From Pseudonocardia cypriaca (GTDB lineage: Bacteria; Actinomycetota; Actinomycetes; Mycobacteriales; Pseudonocardiaceae), in contig NZ_VFPH01000003.1 in NCBI RefSeq assembly GCF_006717045.1, forward strand, positions 1,178,001 to 1,242,000: 64,000 nt of DNA, read 5' to 3'. Of this stretch, positions 8,632-17,262 are shown in pieces. Within the stretch, counting starts at the first letter, position 1. Each line of letters starts with the position of its first letter. The notes beneath the pieces were generated by a model. The model searched no databases. It saw only the letters and a program-made list of their open reading frames with translations, and was not told the origin of the DNA. Position numbers and translations under genes: made by a program.

Positions 8632-9750
8632 ATGCAGCGACGCACCGAACCGCCATTCCGCGCAGACCACGTCGGCAGCCTCCTGCGCCCGCCCGCGCTC
8701 CTCGCCGCGAGGGAACGGTTCGCGGCAGGCACCCTCGACGCCGACGGCCTGCGCGCCGAGGAGGACGCCGCCATCCGGGACGCGGTGGCGATGCAGGAAG
8801 AGATCGGACTGCAGTCGGCCACCGACGGCGAGTTCCGACGCACCTCGTGGCACATGGACTTCATCTACCAGCTCGGCGGCATCACGAAGACCGACGAGAA
8901 GATCCGCGTCAGCATGCACAACGCGGAGGGCGAGAACGCTTTCGTCACCGCGGGGCTCGCCGTCCGCGAGAAGGTCCGGCTGGACCAGCCGATCTTCGCC
9001 GACGCGTTCCGGTTCCTGGCCTCGCTCACCAGCACCGCCACGCCGAAGCTCACGATCCCCTCGCCGAGCATGGTCCACTACCGCGGCGGGACGGCGATGA
9101 TCGACCGCACGGTGTACCCGGACGTCGAGGAGTTCTGGTCGGACCTGTCCGCCGCGTACGCGGCGCAGGTGCGCGCCGTGGCCGACCTCGGGTGCCGCTA
9201 CCTGCAGCTCGACGACACCAGCCTCGCCTACCTCAACGACCCGGCCCAGCGCGCGCAGATCGCGGCGAGGGGAGAGGACGCGGAGCACGCCCACCTGCGC
9301 TACATCAAGCAGATCAACGACGCGGTCGCGGGCCGCCCGGACGGCATGCGGATCACCACCCACATGTGCCGGGGCAACTACCGCTCGTCGTGGGCGGCCG
9401 AAGGCGGTTACGACTTCGTCGCCGAGGCGCTGTTCGGCGAGCTGGACGTCGACGGGTTCTTCTGCGAGTTCGACGACGAGCGCTCCGGCGGGTTCGCGCC
9501 GCTGCGGTTCGTGCCGCCGGGGAAGCAGGTGGTGCTCGGGCTCGTCACCACGAAGAGCGGGAAGCTGGAGGACCCCGACGACCTCAAGCGCCGCATCGAC
9601 GAGGCCTCCAAGTACGTGCCGCTCGACCAGCTGTGCCTCTCCCCCCAGTGCGGCTTCTCCTCCACGGTCGAGGGCAACGCCCTCACCCTCGAGGAGCAGG
9701 TGGCGAAGCTGCGGCTGATCGTGCAGGTCGCGGAGGACGTCTGGGGCTGA
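8632..9750 (+). CDS. MetE-like cobalamin-independent methionine synthase family protein
   Basis: Protein of 372 residues containing only the C-terminal (catalytic, zinc-binding) type of MetE domain, like B. subtilis YxjG/YxjH. It opens with FRADHVGSLLRP, then TDGEFRR, the aspartate-rich LQLDDTSLAYL, zinc-type ligands in TTHMCRGNYRSSW and CLSPQCGFSST, and GLVTTKSGKLEDPDDL. Full MetE is about 750 residues with two barrels, so the methyl donor here may differ from methyltetrahydrofolate polyglutamate. ATG 8632 is the only sensible start. Confidence 0.85.
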   Translation: MQRRTEPPFRADHVGSLLRPPALLAARERFAAGTLDADGLRAEEDAAIRDAVAMQEEIGLQSATDGEFRRTSWHMDFIYQLGGITKTDEKIRVSMHNAEGENAFVTAGLAVREKVRLDQPIFADAFRFLASLTSTATPKLTIPSPSMVHYRGGTAMIDRTVYPDVEEFWSDLSAAYAAQVRAVADLGCRYLQLDDTSLAYLNDPAQRAQIAARGEDAEHAHLRYIKQINDAVAGRPDGMRITTHMCRGNYRSSWAAEGGYDFVAEALFGELDVDGFFCEFDDERSGGFAPLRFVPPGKQVVLGLVTTKSGKLEDPDDLKRRIDEASKYVPLDQLCLSPQCGFSSTVEGNALTLEEQVAKLRLIVQVAEDVWG

Positions 9751-9772
9751 CAGTCGCCGAGGAGCAGCTCAC

Positions 9773-10531
9773 CTAGCGGCTCGCAGCGACCGCAGCGGCG
9801 ACGCCGGCCAGGATGAGCTCGAGGCCGAAGTCGAAGTCGGGGTCGACCACCGGTGAGGTGGCGGCCACCGGCTCCGGCACGGTCTCGAACAGGTCCGAGG
9901 CGAACAGCCGCGACGCCTCGGGGAAGCGCTCCTCGTCCACCAGCCGGGCCAGGGCCCGGCCGTAGTCCCGCTCCACCTCGGTCTGGTCGCGACCGGTTCC
10001 GCTGCGACCGGCGGCGAACTCCTGGGACATCTGCGCGGAGCTGCGGACGTACGCGCTGAGCACGGTGAGCACCCCGACCTTCGCGCCCCAGTCGAGCCCG
10101 GTGTCCCGCAGCACCCGCAGCCCGGCATCCAGCCATGCGATCGCGTTCGGCCCGCTCGGCGGGCCGGAGACCGGCAGCCGGGCCAGCCACGCATGCCTGC
10201 CGTGCACCGCCCGGTCGGCGAGTGCCCACTGCCGCAGGCCGTCGCGCCAGCCGGCCGCATCGAGGGCGGGCGGCGCACCTGCGGCGGAGTCGCTCATCAG
10301 CAGGTAGAGCTCCTCCTTCGAGCCGACGTGCCGGTACAGCGCCATCGTGGTGCAGTCGAGCTCCTTCGCCACCCGCGACAGCGTGACGGCGGCCAGCCCT
10401 TCGCGGTCGGCGAGCTCGACGGCTGCGCGGACGACCCGGTCGACGTCGAGCTCAGCCGGTCGTCCGAGCCTTGATCCGGAGCGCACCCGCCAGAGCCGGC
10501 CCAGTGCCGGGGGCACCTCAGCTGCAGCCAT
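9773..10531 (-). CDS. TetR/AcrR family regulator
   Basis: Repressor-type protein of about 252 residues. The N-terminal HTH reads LSRVAKELDCTTMALYRHVGSKEEL, and the long C-terminal part resembles the TetR_C drug-sensor type. ATG 10531 has GGGAAG upstream; an in-frame GTG 10552 would add seven residues. It is divergent from the DUF418 membrane protein across an AT-rich gap with a direct repeat, so it probably controls itself and that gene. Confidence 0.88.
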   Translation of the reverse strand: MAAAEVPPALGRLWRVRSGSRLGRPAELDVDRVVRAAVELADREGLAAVTLSRVAKELDCTTMALYRHVGSKEELYLLMSDSAAGAPPALDAAGWRDGLRQWALADRAVHGRHAWLARLPVSGPPSGPNAIAWLDAGLRVLRDTGLDWGAKVGVLTVLSAYVRSSAQMSQEFAAGRSGTGRDQTEVERDYGRALARLVDEERFPEASRLFASDLFETVPEPVAATSPVVDPDFDFGLELILAGVAAAVAASR

Positions 10532-10566
10532 CGGCCCAGTCTTCCCGACCACTTGAACCCGCCTTC

Positions 10567-10586
10567 GTTTATCTCATATAGTTTAT
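10567..10586. promoter_or_regulatory. AT-rich divergent promoter with direct repeat GTTTAT
   Basis: Two GTTTAT copies (10567-10572 and 10581-10586) lie 14 bp apart in a short AT-rich island between the TetR and DUF418 genes. The island contains -10-like boxes on both strands (TATAGT on plus, TATATG on minus). It is a candidate operator for the TetR protein. Confidence 0.4.
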
Positions 10587-10619
10587 GGCATCAGCTAATC
10601 CTGTCGACCGAGGAGCGCC

Positions 10620-11846
10620 GTGTCCGTCGCCTCCCGAGCCCACTCGTCGCACGCCGCAAGAGGCCCGGTGCGGGGCGCCGAGCGCGCGCTCGCGCCCGAC
10701 CTGGCTCGCGGGGCCATGTTGCTGTTCATCGCGCTGGCCAACGCGGCCGGCGCGTTCTTCGCATCCGCGCCCGGCGTCGACACCACGCCCCACGGCGCGG
10801 AGCGCGCCTACAACGTGTTCATGTTCGCCTTCGTGCACGCGCGGGCGTACCCGATGTTCGCGATCATGTTCGGCTACGGCCTGGTGCAGCTGGCCCGCAG
10901 GCAGGACGCTGCCGCAGGGGATCCGCGTGCCGCCTGCTCGGTGCTGCTCAGGAGGAACGCCTGGCTGCTCGCCTTCGGCGCCGTGCACGGTGTGCTCCTC
11001 TTCGCAGGCGACTTCCTCGGCGGGTACGGCATCATCGGCATCGCGTTCACCCTGCTCCTGCTGCGCCGGAGCGACCGGGTGCACCGGCTCGCGCCCTGGT
11101 ACCTCGCGCTCGTCGGCGTGTACGTGGTCGTGCTCCCCGTGGTGATCGCGTTGACGAGCGGATCCGGCGGGCCGGCGGCACAGGTCCCGACCAGCCCGGA
11201 CGGCGCGTTCAGCCGGCCCGACTACCTCGCATCGCTGCTCACCCGGCTCCACGAGTGGCCGGTGCACACGCTCACCATCACCGGGCTCGTCTTCGTCGTG
11301 TGGATCGGCGCATGGGCGGCCCGCAAGCGGATCCTCGAGGAGCCGGCGCGCCACCTGCGGCTGCTGCGCGTCGCCGCCGTCGGTGGCATCGGTCTCGCGG
11401 TCGCGGGCGGCCTGCCGATGGGGTTGTTCAGCGCAGGCGTCTACGAGGTCGGCAGCGCGGCTGCGCCGTGGGTGAAGCTGCTGTACGAGGTGTCGGGAAC
11501 GTTCGGCGGCGTCGGTTACGTCGCCGTGTTCGGCCTGCTGTCGCACGCGCTCGGCAAGGCGATGGCGGCACCGCGCGAGAACGTCGTCGTGGGTGCGCTC
11601 ACCGCGCTCGGGCAGCGTTCGCTCTCGGGCTACCTGTTCCAGTCGGTGGCGTGGGCGGTACTCGCCTGGCCGTTCGCGCTCGACCTGGCCGGCTCGGCGA
11701 CCAGTCCGACGTTCGCCGCCGCCGGGTCCGCGATCGCCGTGTGGCTGGTGTCGGTGGTGGCGGCGTACGCCATGCAACGCCGTTCCCGTCGCGGGCCTGC
11801 CGAGTTGCTGCTGCGGCGGCTGACGTACGGGCGCGGCCCGGTCTGA
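10620..11846 (+). CDS. DUF418 family multi-pass membrane protein
   Basis: Membrane protein of 408 residues with about eight to ten hydrophobic segments and the DUF418 C-terminal region (residues about 240-395, with LTALGQRSLSGYLFQS). The early segment LAPDLARGAMLLFIALAN is also typical. GTG 10620 follows a GAGGAG ribosome site. DUF418 proteins belong to an acyltransferase-3/OpgC-like superfamily, but the reaction is unknown. The divergent TetR gene suggests control by a small ligand, perhaps a drug or lipid. Confidence 0.82.
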   Translation: MSVASRAHSSHAARGPVRGAERALAPDLARGAMLLFIALANAAGAFFASAPGVDTTPHGAERAYNVFMFAFVHARAYPMFAIMFGYGLVQLARRQDAAAGDPRAACSVLLRRNAWLLAFGAVHGVLLFAGDFLGGYGIIGIAFTLLLLRRSDRVHRLAPWYLALVGVYVVVLPVVIALTSGSGGPAAQVPTSPDGAFSRPDYLASLLTRLHEWPVHTLTITGLVFVVWIGAWAARKRILEEPARHLRLLRVAAVGGIGLAVAGGLPMGLFSAGVYEVGSAAAPWVKLLYEVSGTFGGVGYVAVFGLLSHALGKAMAAPRENVVVGALTALGQRSLSGYLFQSVAWAVLAWPFALDLAGSATSPTFAAAGSAIAVWLVSVVAAYAMQRRSRRGPAELLLRRLTYGRGPV

Positions 11847-11903
11847 CAGGAGTCGGCCCGCGATCCACCCACACCTGGTTACTGGCCAGTAGCATCGGCG
11901 GTT

Positions 11904-12356
11904 GTGACGACAGAGCTGAGTTGGGTCGGCGCCGCGATGCAGCAGACCGTGCCGTGGGTCGCGGCGGTCGGGATCGAGTTCGTGGAGGTCACGCCCCAGC
12001 GGGCGGTCCTGCGCCTGCCCGACGACCCCGCGCTGCGCAACCACGTGGGCGGCCCGCACGCCGCGATGATCTTCGGCGTCGGCGAGACCGCCACCGGCGC
12101 CGTCACGCTGGCCGCGTTCGGTTCGACGATGGAGCGGGCCACGCCGCTGCCCGTCCGGTCCGAGATCGCCTACCAGCGCATCGCCCGGGGACCGCTCACG
12201 GCGGTCGCCGAGCTGGGCAGGCCGGCCGAGGAGGTCGTCGCCGAGCTGGAGGCCGGTGCGCGGCCGGAGTTCGGCATCGACGTCACGATCACCGACGGCG
12301 ACGGCCGGGACACCACCCGCATGACCGTCGTGTGGACGCTGCGGCCGAACCGCTGA
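11904..12356 (+). CDS. Hotdog-fold thioesterase-like protein (PaaI/DUF4442 type)
   Basis: Single hotdog domain of 150 residues. HVGGPHAAMIFGVGETATG is the helix segment that holds the catalytic region in PaaI-like thioesterases, followed by LPVRSEIAYQRIARGP. GTG 11904 is the start. Relatives hydrolyse acyl-CoA thioesters, or in the DUF4442 group have unknown substrates. It stands 20 bp before the NAD(P)-binding gene, same strand, so co-transcription is likely. Confidence 0.75.
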   Translation: MTTELSWVGAAMQQTVPWVAAVGIEFVEVTPQRAVLRLPDDPALRNHVGGPHAAMIFGVGETATGAVTLAAFGSTMERATPLPVRSEIAYQRIARGPLTAVAELGRPAEEVVAELEAGARPEFGIDVTITDGDGRDTTRMTVVWTLRPNR

Positions 12357-12375
12357 CGGGACTACCGTCCGGCTC

Positions 12376-13035
12376 GTGCACGTGGTGATCGCAGGAGGAC
12401 ACGGGAAGATCGGCTTGCGGCTGGCCGCGCTGCTGGCCGGCCGAGCGGACGTCGTCACCGGGTTGGTGCGCAACCCGGACCACGTCCCCGACCTCGAACG
12501 GGTGGGCGCAACGCCGGTGGTGCTCGACATGGAGACGGCGGCCGCCGACGAGCTGGCGGCCGTGCTGGAGGGTGCCGACGCCGTCGTGTTCGCGGCGGGT
12601 GCCGGACCGGGTAGCGGGGTGGCCCGCAAGGACACCGTCGACCGGGCGGCCGCCGTGCTGCTCGCCGACGCGGCTCGGATCGCGGGCGTCCGGCGCTACC
12701 TGCTGGTGTCCTCGCCGGGCGTCGACGAGCCGCCTGCGCCGGAACGGGGTGAGGTCTGGGCGGCCTACATCGCGGCGAAGAAGGCCGCCGAGGAGGCGAT
12801 CCAGGCCGCCGACCACCTCGACTGGACGATCCTGCGTCCGGGTTCGCTGACCGACGACCCGGGTGTCGGGAAGGTGCTGCTCGCCCCTCCGCCGGTGCCG
12901 CTCGGCAGTGTCACCCGCGACGACACGGCAGCTGTGCTCGTCGCGCTGCTGGACTCGTGGGGCAGCGCCGGCAAGATCCTGGAACTGCGCGAAGGGGAGA
13001 GCGACGTGCTCGAGGCCGTGGCAGGGGTGTCCTGA
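12376..13035 (+). CDS. NAD(P)-binding Rossmann protein (atypical SDR, NmrA/YwnB-like)
   Basis: Short Rossmann protein of 219 residues. The dinucleotide-binding loop IAGGHGKIGLRLA is at the N-terminus, followed by VVFAAGAGPGSG, LVSSPG and YIAAKKAAEEAI; the segment WTILRPGSLTDDPG is characteristic of the YwnB/NmrA group of atypical short-chain dehydrogenases. GTG 12376 is the start. Its TGA overlaps the ATG of the next flavoprotein gene (TGATG), so the two are translationally coupled. Confidence 0.85.
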   Translation: MHVVIAGGHGKIGLRLAALLAGRADVVTGLVRNPDHVPDLERVGATPVVLDMETAAADELAAVLEGADAVVFAAGAGPGSGVARKDTVDRAAAVLLADAARIAGVRRYLLVSSPGVDEPPAPERGEVWAAYIAAKKAAEEAIQAADHLDWTILRPGSLTDDPGVGKVLLAPPPVPLGSVTRDDTAAVLVALLDSWGSAGKILELREGESDVLEAVAGVS

Positions 13036-14432
13036 TGACCGAGGTCGACGTCATCGTCCTCGGCGGAGGGCCGGTGGGCGAGAACGCAGCCGACTACGCC
13101 GTCCGCGCCGGGCTCTCGGCGCTGATCGTCGAGTCGGAGCTGCTCGGCGGCGAGTGCTCGTTCTGGGCGTGCATCCCGTCGAAGGCGCTGTTGCGCACCG
13201 GGCACGCGGTGGCAGCGCTGCGCAGGCTGCCGGGCACGACGGCCGAGTTCGACCCGGCGGCCGTGCTGGCGCGCCGCGACTCGTTCACCCACGACTGGGA
13301 CGACGACAGCCAGGTGCAGTGGGCCACCGGCGCCGGCATCCGGGTGCTGCGCGGGCTGGGCCGGCTCGTCGGCGAACGCGCGGTCGAGGTCGACGGGCCG
13401 GCCGGCCGCGAGACGGTGGTCGCCCGGCGCGCCGTCGTCGTGTGCACGGGCAGCGTGCCCGCAACTCCGCCCGTTCCGGGTCTCGACACCGTGCGGACGT
13501 GGGGCTCGCGCGCCGCCACCTCGGCCAAGGAGGTCCCGGCCCGGCTCGCCGTGCTGGGCGGTGGCGTGGTCGGCTGCGAGATGGCGCAGGCGTTCCGCAG
13601 GCTCGGCTCGGAGGTCGTGCTCCTGCAGCGCGGGCCGCGGCTGCTGCCCGCGATGGAGCCGTTCGCCGGCGAGCGGGTGGCCGCGGCGCTCCGGGAGGAG
13701 GGCGTCGACGTCCGGCTGGAGCACCGGCTCGACTCGGTCGCCCCGGCAGGCGACCAGATCGAGCTCCGCACGAGCGACGGCCCCGTCGTCGTCGACGAGC
13801 TGCTCGTGGCCACCGGGCGACGGCCCAACACCTCCTCGATCGGGGTGGACGCGGTGGGCCTCGAGCCCGGCAAGCCGCTCACCGTGGACGACACCGGCCT
13901 GGTCGAGGGCGTGACCGGGGAGTGGCTGTACGCCGCGGGCGACGTCACCGGCCGCGCGCTGCTCACCCACCAGGGCAAGTACGCCGGGCGGATCGTCGGG
14001 GCGGCGATCGCGGCCCGCGCGATCGGCGAGGAGCTCGACACCCGGCCGTGGGGCGCGCACGTCGCGACCGCCGACCACAGCGCGGTCCCGCAGGTGGTGT
14101 TCACCGACCCCGAGGTGGCGGCGGCCGGCCGCACCGAGGCGCAGGCGCGTGCCGCGGGCATCGACGTCCGCGTCGTCGACATCCCGATCGCGGTCGCCGG
14201 GTCGTCACTGCAGGCCGACGGGTACGACGGTGCCGCGCGAATGGTGGTCGACACCACGCGCGGGGTTCTCGTCGGCGTGACATTCGTCGGTCAGGACGTG
14301 GCTGAGATGATCCACGCCGCCACGATCGCGATCGTCGGCGAGGTGCCGCTCGACCGCCTCTGGCACGCCGTGCCGGCGTTCCCGACGATGAGCGAGGTGT
14401 GGCTGCGCCTGCTCGAGGCGTACCGGGGCTAG
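13035..14432 (+). CDS. FAD-dependent pyridine nucleotide-disulfide oxidoreductase
   Basis: Class I flavin disulfide reductase of about 465 residues. The order is FAD Rossmann (VLGGGPVGENAA), redox-active disulfide GGECSFWACIPSK (Cys-x4-Cys), NAD(P) Rossmann (LGGGVVGCEMAQAF), FAD motif (YAAGDVTGR) and dimerisation domain ending in the His-Glu pair HAVPAFPTMSE. All catalytic parts are present, so it is an active reductase. The partner (dihydrolipoamide, mycothione, mercuric ion or a quinone) cannot be told from sequence. The start ATG 13035 overlaps the previous stop. Confidence 0.9.
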   Translation: MTEVDVIVLGGGPVGENAADYAVRAGLSALIVESELLGGECSFWACIPSKALLRTGHAVAALRRLPGTTAEFDPAAVLARRDSFTHDWDDDSQVQWATGAGIRVLRGLGRLVGERAVEVDGPAGRETVVARRAVVVCTGSVPATPPVPGLDTVRTWGSRAATSAKEVPARLAVLGGGVVGCEMAQAFRRLGSEVVLLQRGPRLLPAMEPFAGERVAAALREEGVDVRLEHRLDSVAPAGDQIELRTSDGPVVVDELLVATGRRPNTSSIGVDAVGLEPGKPLTVDDTGLVEGVTGEWLYAAGDVTGRALLTHQGKYAGRIVGAAIAARAIGEELDTRPWGAHVATADHSAVPQVVFTDPEVAAAGRTEAQARAAGIDVRVVDIPIAVAGSSLQADGYDGAARMVVDTTRGVLVGVTFVGQDVAEMIHAATIAIVGEVPLDRLWHAVPAFPTMSEVWLRLLEAYRG

Positions 14433-14449
14433 GCGGACCGGGGCTAGGC
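14422..14449. repeat. Tandem 13-bp repeat supplying stop codons to two convergent genes
   Basis: ACCGGGGCTAGGC occurs at 14422-14434 and 14437-14449. CTAG holds a TAG on both strands: the first copy ends the flavoprotein gene (14430-14432) and the second ends copD on the minus strand (14444-14446). Confidence 0.6.
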
Positions 14450-15436
14450 CGACTGGGAGAGCGCGGCCGCGATGCCGATCGTGGCGGCCATGAGCGCCAC
14501 CTCGTAACCGGCCCACCTCAGCACCGGGGTACGCCCGGCGGCGAGCCTGCGCCGGGCGAGCCCGCCGAGTAGCCCGAGCAGCACGAGGCATGCGATCTTC
14601 GTCAGCACCAGGACGCCGTAACGCGTGCCGAGGATCGCGTCCCACGTCCCGAGCCGGATCACCGCGGTGAGCAGCCCGGTGATGGTGACGGCGGCGATGC
14701 ACCAGCCGGCGAGCCGCGAGAACCGCGGCAGCACCGGGTCGAGCAGGGCGCGGTGGCGTGCCACGAGCGCGAGCACGACCGCGAGTCCGCCCACCCAGAG
14801 CGCTGCCCCGACCACGTGCACGCCGATCGACATGATCGCGAGCTGGTGGTCGGGGTGGGTGCCCGCGTGCCCGGTGACCGCGGGCGTGACGAGTCCGAGC
14901 AGCGCGGCCACCAGCGGAACGCGGGCCTGCACGAGCGCGCGGTCACGCAGCCGCAGCGCCGCGCACACGAGGAGCGCCGCGGTGCAGACCGCTGTGAGCG
15001 CCAGCCCGCGCCCACCGGCCAGCTCCGTGATGAAGCTGCCGATCTCGCCCGCCGCCAGCTGCCCGAGCGGCCTGCCGAACGCGTCGGCCGTGCGGAACAT
15101 GATGCCGACCAGGACGAGCACCAGCCACGTCCCCGCCACGGCGACCAGCGCGCGGTCCGCGGTGGCCCGCACCCGCTCCAGGGTGCGCAGCGCGGAACCG
15201 GGCACGTGGCGGGCCGGTGGGAGCAGCAGGGCGAGCAGCGTGAACCCGACGCACGCGACGCCGGCGACGTTCATCCCGGACCGGGTGACCGACGTCCCGA
15301 CCAGCACCGGGAGCGTCGTGTTCGCGAGCGCGCCGGTGAGCACGCTCGCCACCAGCGCGGCGCCGACCGCGAGTCCGGCCCACCCGACCGGACGCAGCCG
15401 GTCGAGGGAGCGCGGGCCCGCGGTCGGTGCTGTCAT
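14444..15436 (-). CDS. copD: Copper resistance D (CopD) family membrane protein
   Basis: Membrane protein of about 330 residues with roughly eight hydrophobic segments. The C-terminal CopD domain has the histidine-bearing run VTGHAGTHPDHQLAIMSIG and SIGVHVVGAALWVGGL. CopD works with CopC in copper import or handling across the membrane. ATG 15436 overlaps the copC stop by 4 bp (ATGA), so the two are coupled; an upstream in-frame start at 15508 would lie inside copC and is less likely. Confidence 0.87.
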   Translation of the reverse strand: MTAPTAGPRSLDRLRPVGWAGLAVGAALVASVLTGALANTTLPVLVGTSVTRSGMNVAGVACVGFTLLALLLPPARHVPGSALRTLERVRATADRALVAVAGTWLVLVLVGIMFRTADAFGRPLGQLAAGEIGSFITELAGGRGLALTAVCTAALLVCAALRLRDRALVQARVPLVAALLGLVTPAVTGHAGTHPDHQLAIMSIGVHVVGAALWVGGLAVVLALVARHRALLDPVLPRFSRLAGWCIAAVTITGLLTAVIRLGTWDAILGTRYGVLVLTKIACLVLLGLLGGLARRRLAAGRTPVLRWAGYEVALMAATIGIAAALSQSA

Positions 15437-16002
15437 CCGCGGCCCAGCCGCAGCGCCGCGACGACCCCGCCGCCGACGAGGACGACGGCCCCGACGATCC
15501 ACGGCCACACCGGGGAGCCGCCTTCGCTGTCGGCCGGTGCGGCGGCCGCCGGTGCCGCGGCCGGGGCTGCGGCGGGTGCTGACGTCGCGGGGGCGGGCGC
15601 GGTGGCCGCCTGCCCCGCGGTGGTGAGCGTGAACGAGACCTCGCCCGCGACCGGGTGACCGTCCGCCGACACCACCCGGTAGCCGATCTTGTACTGGCCC
15701 GCGGGGCCGAGCGGGAGCACGGCCGTGCTGACCGTGCCGCCCTCTGCGCCGACCTGACCGGTCTCGTAGCGGGCGCCGTCCGGCCCGACGACCGTGATCG
15801 TGCTGAACTCGGGCGACATCTCCTCGTTGAAGGTCAGCGATACGTGCCTCGGGGCGGCGTCGAGGCTTGCGCCGTCGGTCGGGTCGCTGCTCTGGAGGCG
15901 GGTGTGCGCGAGCGCCGGTGCCGCGCCGAGCAGCAACGCGAGCCCGGCGAGCAGGGTGACGGTGCCGACGCGCAGCGCGCCCCGGTGGGTGGACGAGGGC
16001 AT
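15433..16002 (-). CDS. copC: Copper-binding protein CopC with C-terminal membrane anchor
   Basis: Secreted CopC of about 189 residues. A signal peptide (LLAGLALLLGAAPALA) ends so that the mature protein begins with His (AHTRLQSSDP), the expected N-terminal Cu(II) ligand. The second ligand region is SADGHPVAGEVSF. The beta-sandwich is followed by an Ala/Pro linker and one C-terminal transmembrane helix with a basic tail, so it stays on the outer face of the membrane. ATG 16002 was chosen to place the signal peptide at the N-terminus. Confidence 0.88.
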   Translation of the reverse strand: MPSSTHRGALRVGTVTLLAGLALLLGAAPALAHTRLQSSDPTDGASLDAAPRHVSLTFNEEMSPEFSTITVVGPDGARYETGQVGAEGGTVSTAVLPLGPAGQYKIGYRVVSADGHPVAGEVSFTLTTAGQAATAPAPATSAPAAAPAAAPAAAAPADSEGGSPVWPWIVGAVVLVGGGVVAALRLGRG

Positions 16003-16045
16003 GGACGGTCTCCGGTTGGTCGTCGAGGACGTGCGGACTCGGGAG

Positions 16046-16552
16046 TCAGCACGCCACCGGAGGGCCACGCCGGGCGTGGGCGACGGCGAACGCACGGGCG
16101 AGCCGCCCGGGGAGCGCGGGCCCCGGCACCGCGAGCGTCCGGAGCGGCCGGTCGGCCGGGGGCGGCACGAGCCTGCGCGGCAGGACCCGCCCGAGCGCCG
16201 CCGTCAGCGCGGCGGCACCGCGGTCGGCGTGGCGCACGGCGAGCGCCGTGACCACCGTGGCCGCGGCGTGCACGGTGAGCATCGACGGGCCCGCGTGGGA
16301 CGGGTGCAGCAGCTCGATCGCGTTGTGCAGGACGAACTGCCCCACCGCGAGCACCGCGAGCGTGCCCACCAGCCCCTGGCAGCGGCTCGCGGCGCCGGTG
16401 AAGGTCCAGGCGAGCAGGGGCAGCACCGGTACGAGCACCGCCAGGTCGGGGAGCGTGCCCCCGGCCGCTGCGTGCCCGGCGGCCGCGAGCAACGCGCTCA
16501 ACCCGGCCAGGACGGCACCCCGGAGCACACCACCGCCCGGACCGCGCCTCAC
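16046..16552 (-). CDS. Hypothetical membrane protein upstream of copC
   Basis: Protein of 168 residues with four hydrophobic segments and a histidine-containing patch (HNAIELLHPSHAG) between them that could contact metal. The C-terminal 50 residues are basic and proline-rich. GTG 16552 is the start. It lies 44 bp before copC on the same strand, so it probably belongs to the copper operon. I do not recognise a named family; the role in copper handling is inferred from position only. Confidence 0.65.
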   Translation of the reverse strand: MRRGPGGGVLRGAVLAGLSALLAAAGHAAAGGTLPDLAVLVPVLPLLAWTFTGAASRCQGLVGTLAVLAVGQFVLHNAIELLHPSHAGPSMLTVHAAATVVTALAVRHADRGAAALTAALGRVLPRRLVPPPADRPLRTLAVPGPALPGRLARAFAVAHARRGPPVAC

Positions 16553-16617
16553 GGGGCACGACGGTAGCCGCAGCGCGGGTGGTGCAGCCAGCGCACCCGT
16601 TCAGCGGAGAGGAAGGG

Positions 16618-17121
16618 CTATCCCTGGACCCCGAGGTGGTGGAGCAGGGCGATCTCGAGCCGGTCCAGCTCGGCGCCGATGGCGCGGTAGGCCGTGCGGC
16701 GGCGCGGGGTCGGCATCTGCTCGGCGGCGCGCACGGCCACGGCCAGGTCGGCCAGCCGCGGGCGGGTGTCGACGGCGAACCGGCGAGCCGCGCCCGTGCC
16801 GTGCGCCTCGGCGCCGGAGTCGAGCCGGTCGAGCGCCTCCGCCATCCGCGAGAGCCGGGCGTGCAGCGCGCCGCCGCGCCCGGCGTACGCGCCGAGCTGG
16901 CCGGGTTCCACGCCGAGCCGTGCGGCCCGGTAGGCGTCCCAGCGGGTGCGTGCGACGGCGGCGGCGGCGAGCGCGTACGGCGCGAGGAGCGGGGCGACGG
17001 CCTTGCTCACGCCGATCATGCGTTTCGCCCGCGCCGCCGTGAGCGGTTTGCGGGCCCGACGGACCGCGCTCTCGATGGCCTCGCCCGCCTCGGGCGCCGA
17101 CCGGCCTCGCAGCAGCCCCAT
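16618..17121 (-). CDS. Conserved actinobacterial protein (DUF6474-like)
   Basis: Protein of 167 residues, largely helical, with a basic N-terminal region (RRARKPLTAARAKRMIG), one weakly hydrophobic segment (APLLAPYALAAAAV) and a C-terminal helical part ending in EIALLHHLGVQG. It resembles the short actinobacterial DUF6474 group, though I am not certain of that name. ATG 17121 fits a short reading that starts MGLLRGR. It is divergent from the nuclease gene across about 140 bp. Confidence 0.6.
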   Translation of the reverse strand: MGLLRGRSAPEAGEAIESAVRRARKPLTAARAKRMIGVSKAVAPLLAPYALAAAAVARTRWDAYRAARLGVEPGQLGAYAGRGGALHARLSRMAEALDRLDSGAEAHGTGAARRFAVDTRPRLADLAVAVRAAEQMPTPRRRTAYRAIGAELDRLEIALLHHLGVQG

Positions 17122-17262
17122 CCGCTCGCCCTCCTGGTGCCCGCTCCTGGTGATCTCCGAGCCTAGTGCCGGGCCACTCCGCAGGTGGAACTGCGGCGCG
17201 CACCGATCTGGTGACGGGCGATCCGCGCCGGACTGTCGGCACCTGTCATTACCCTTTCGGAT

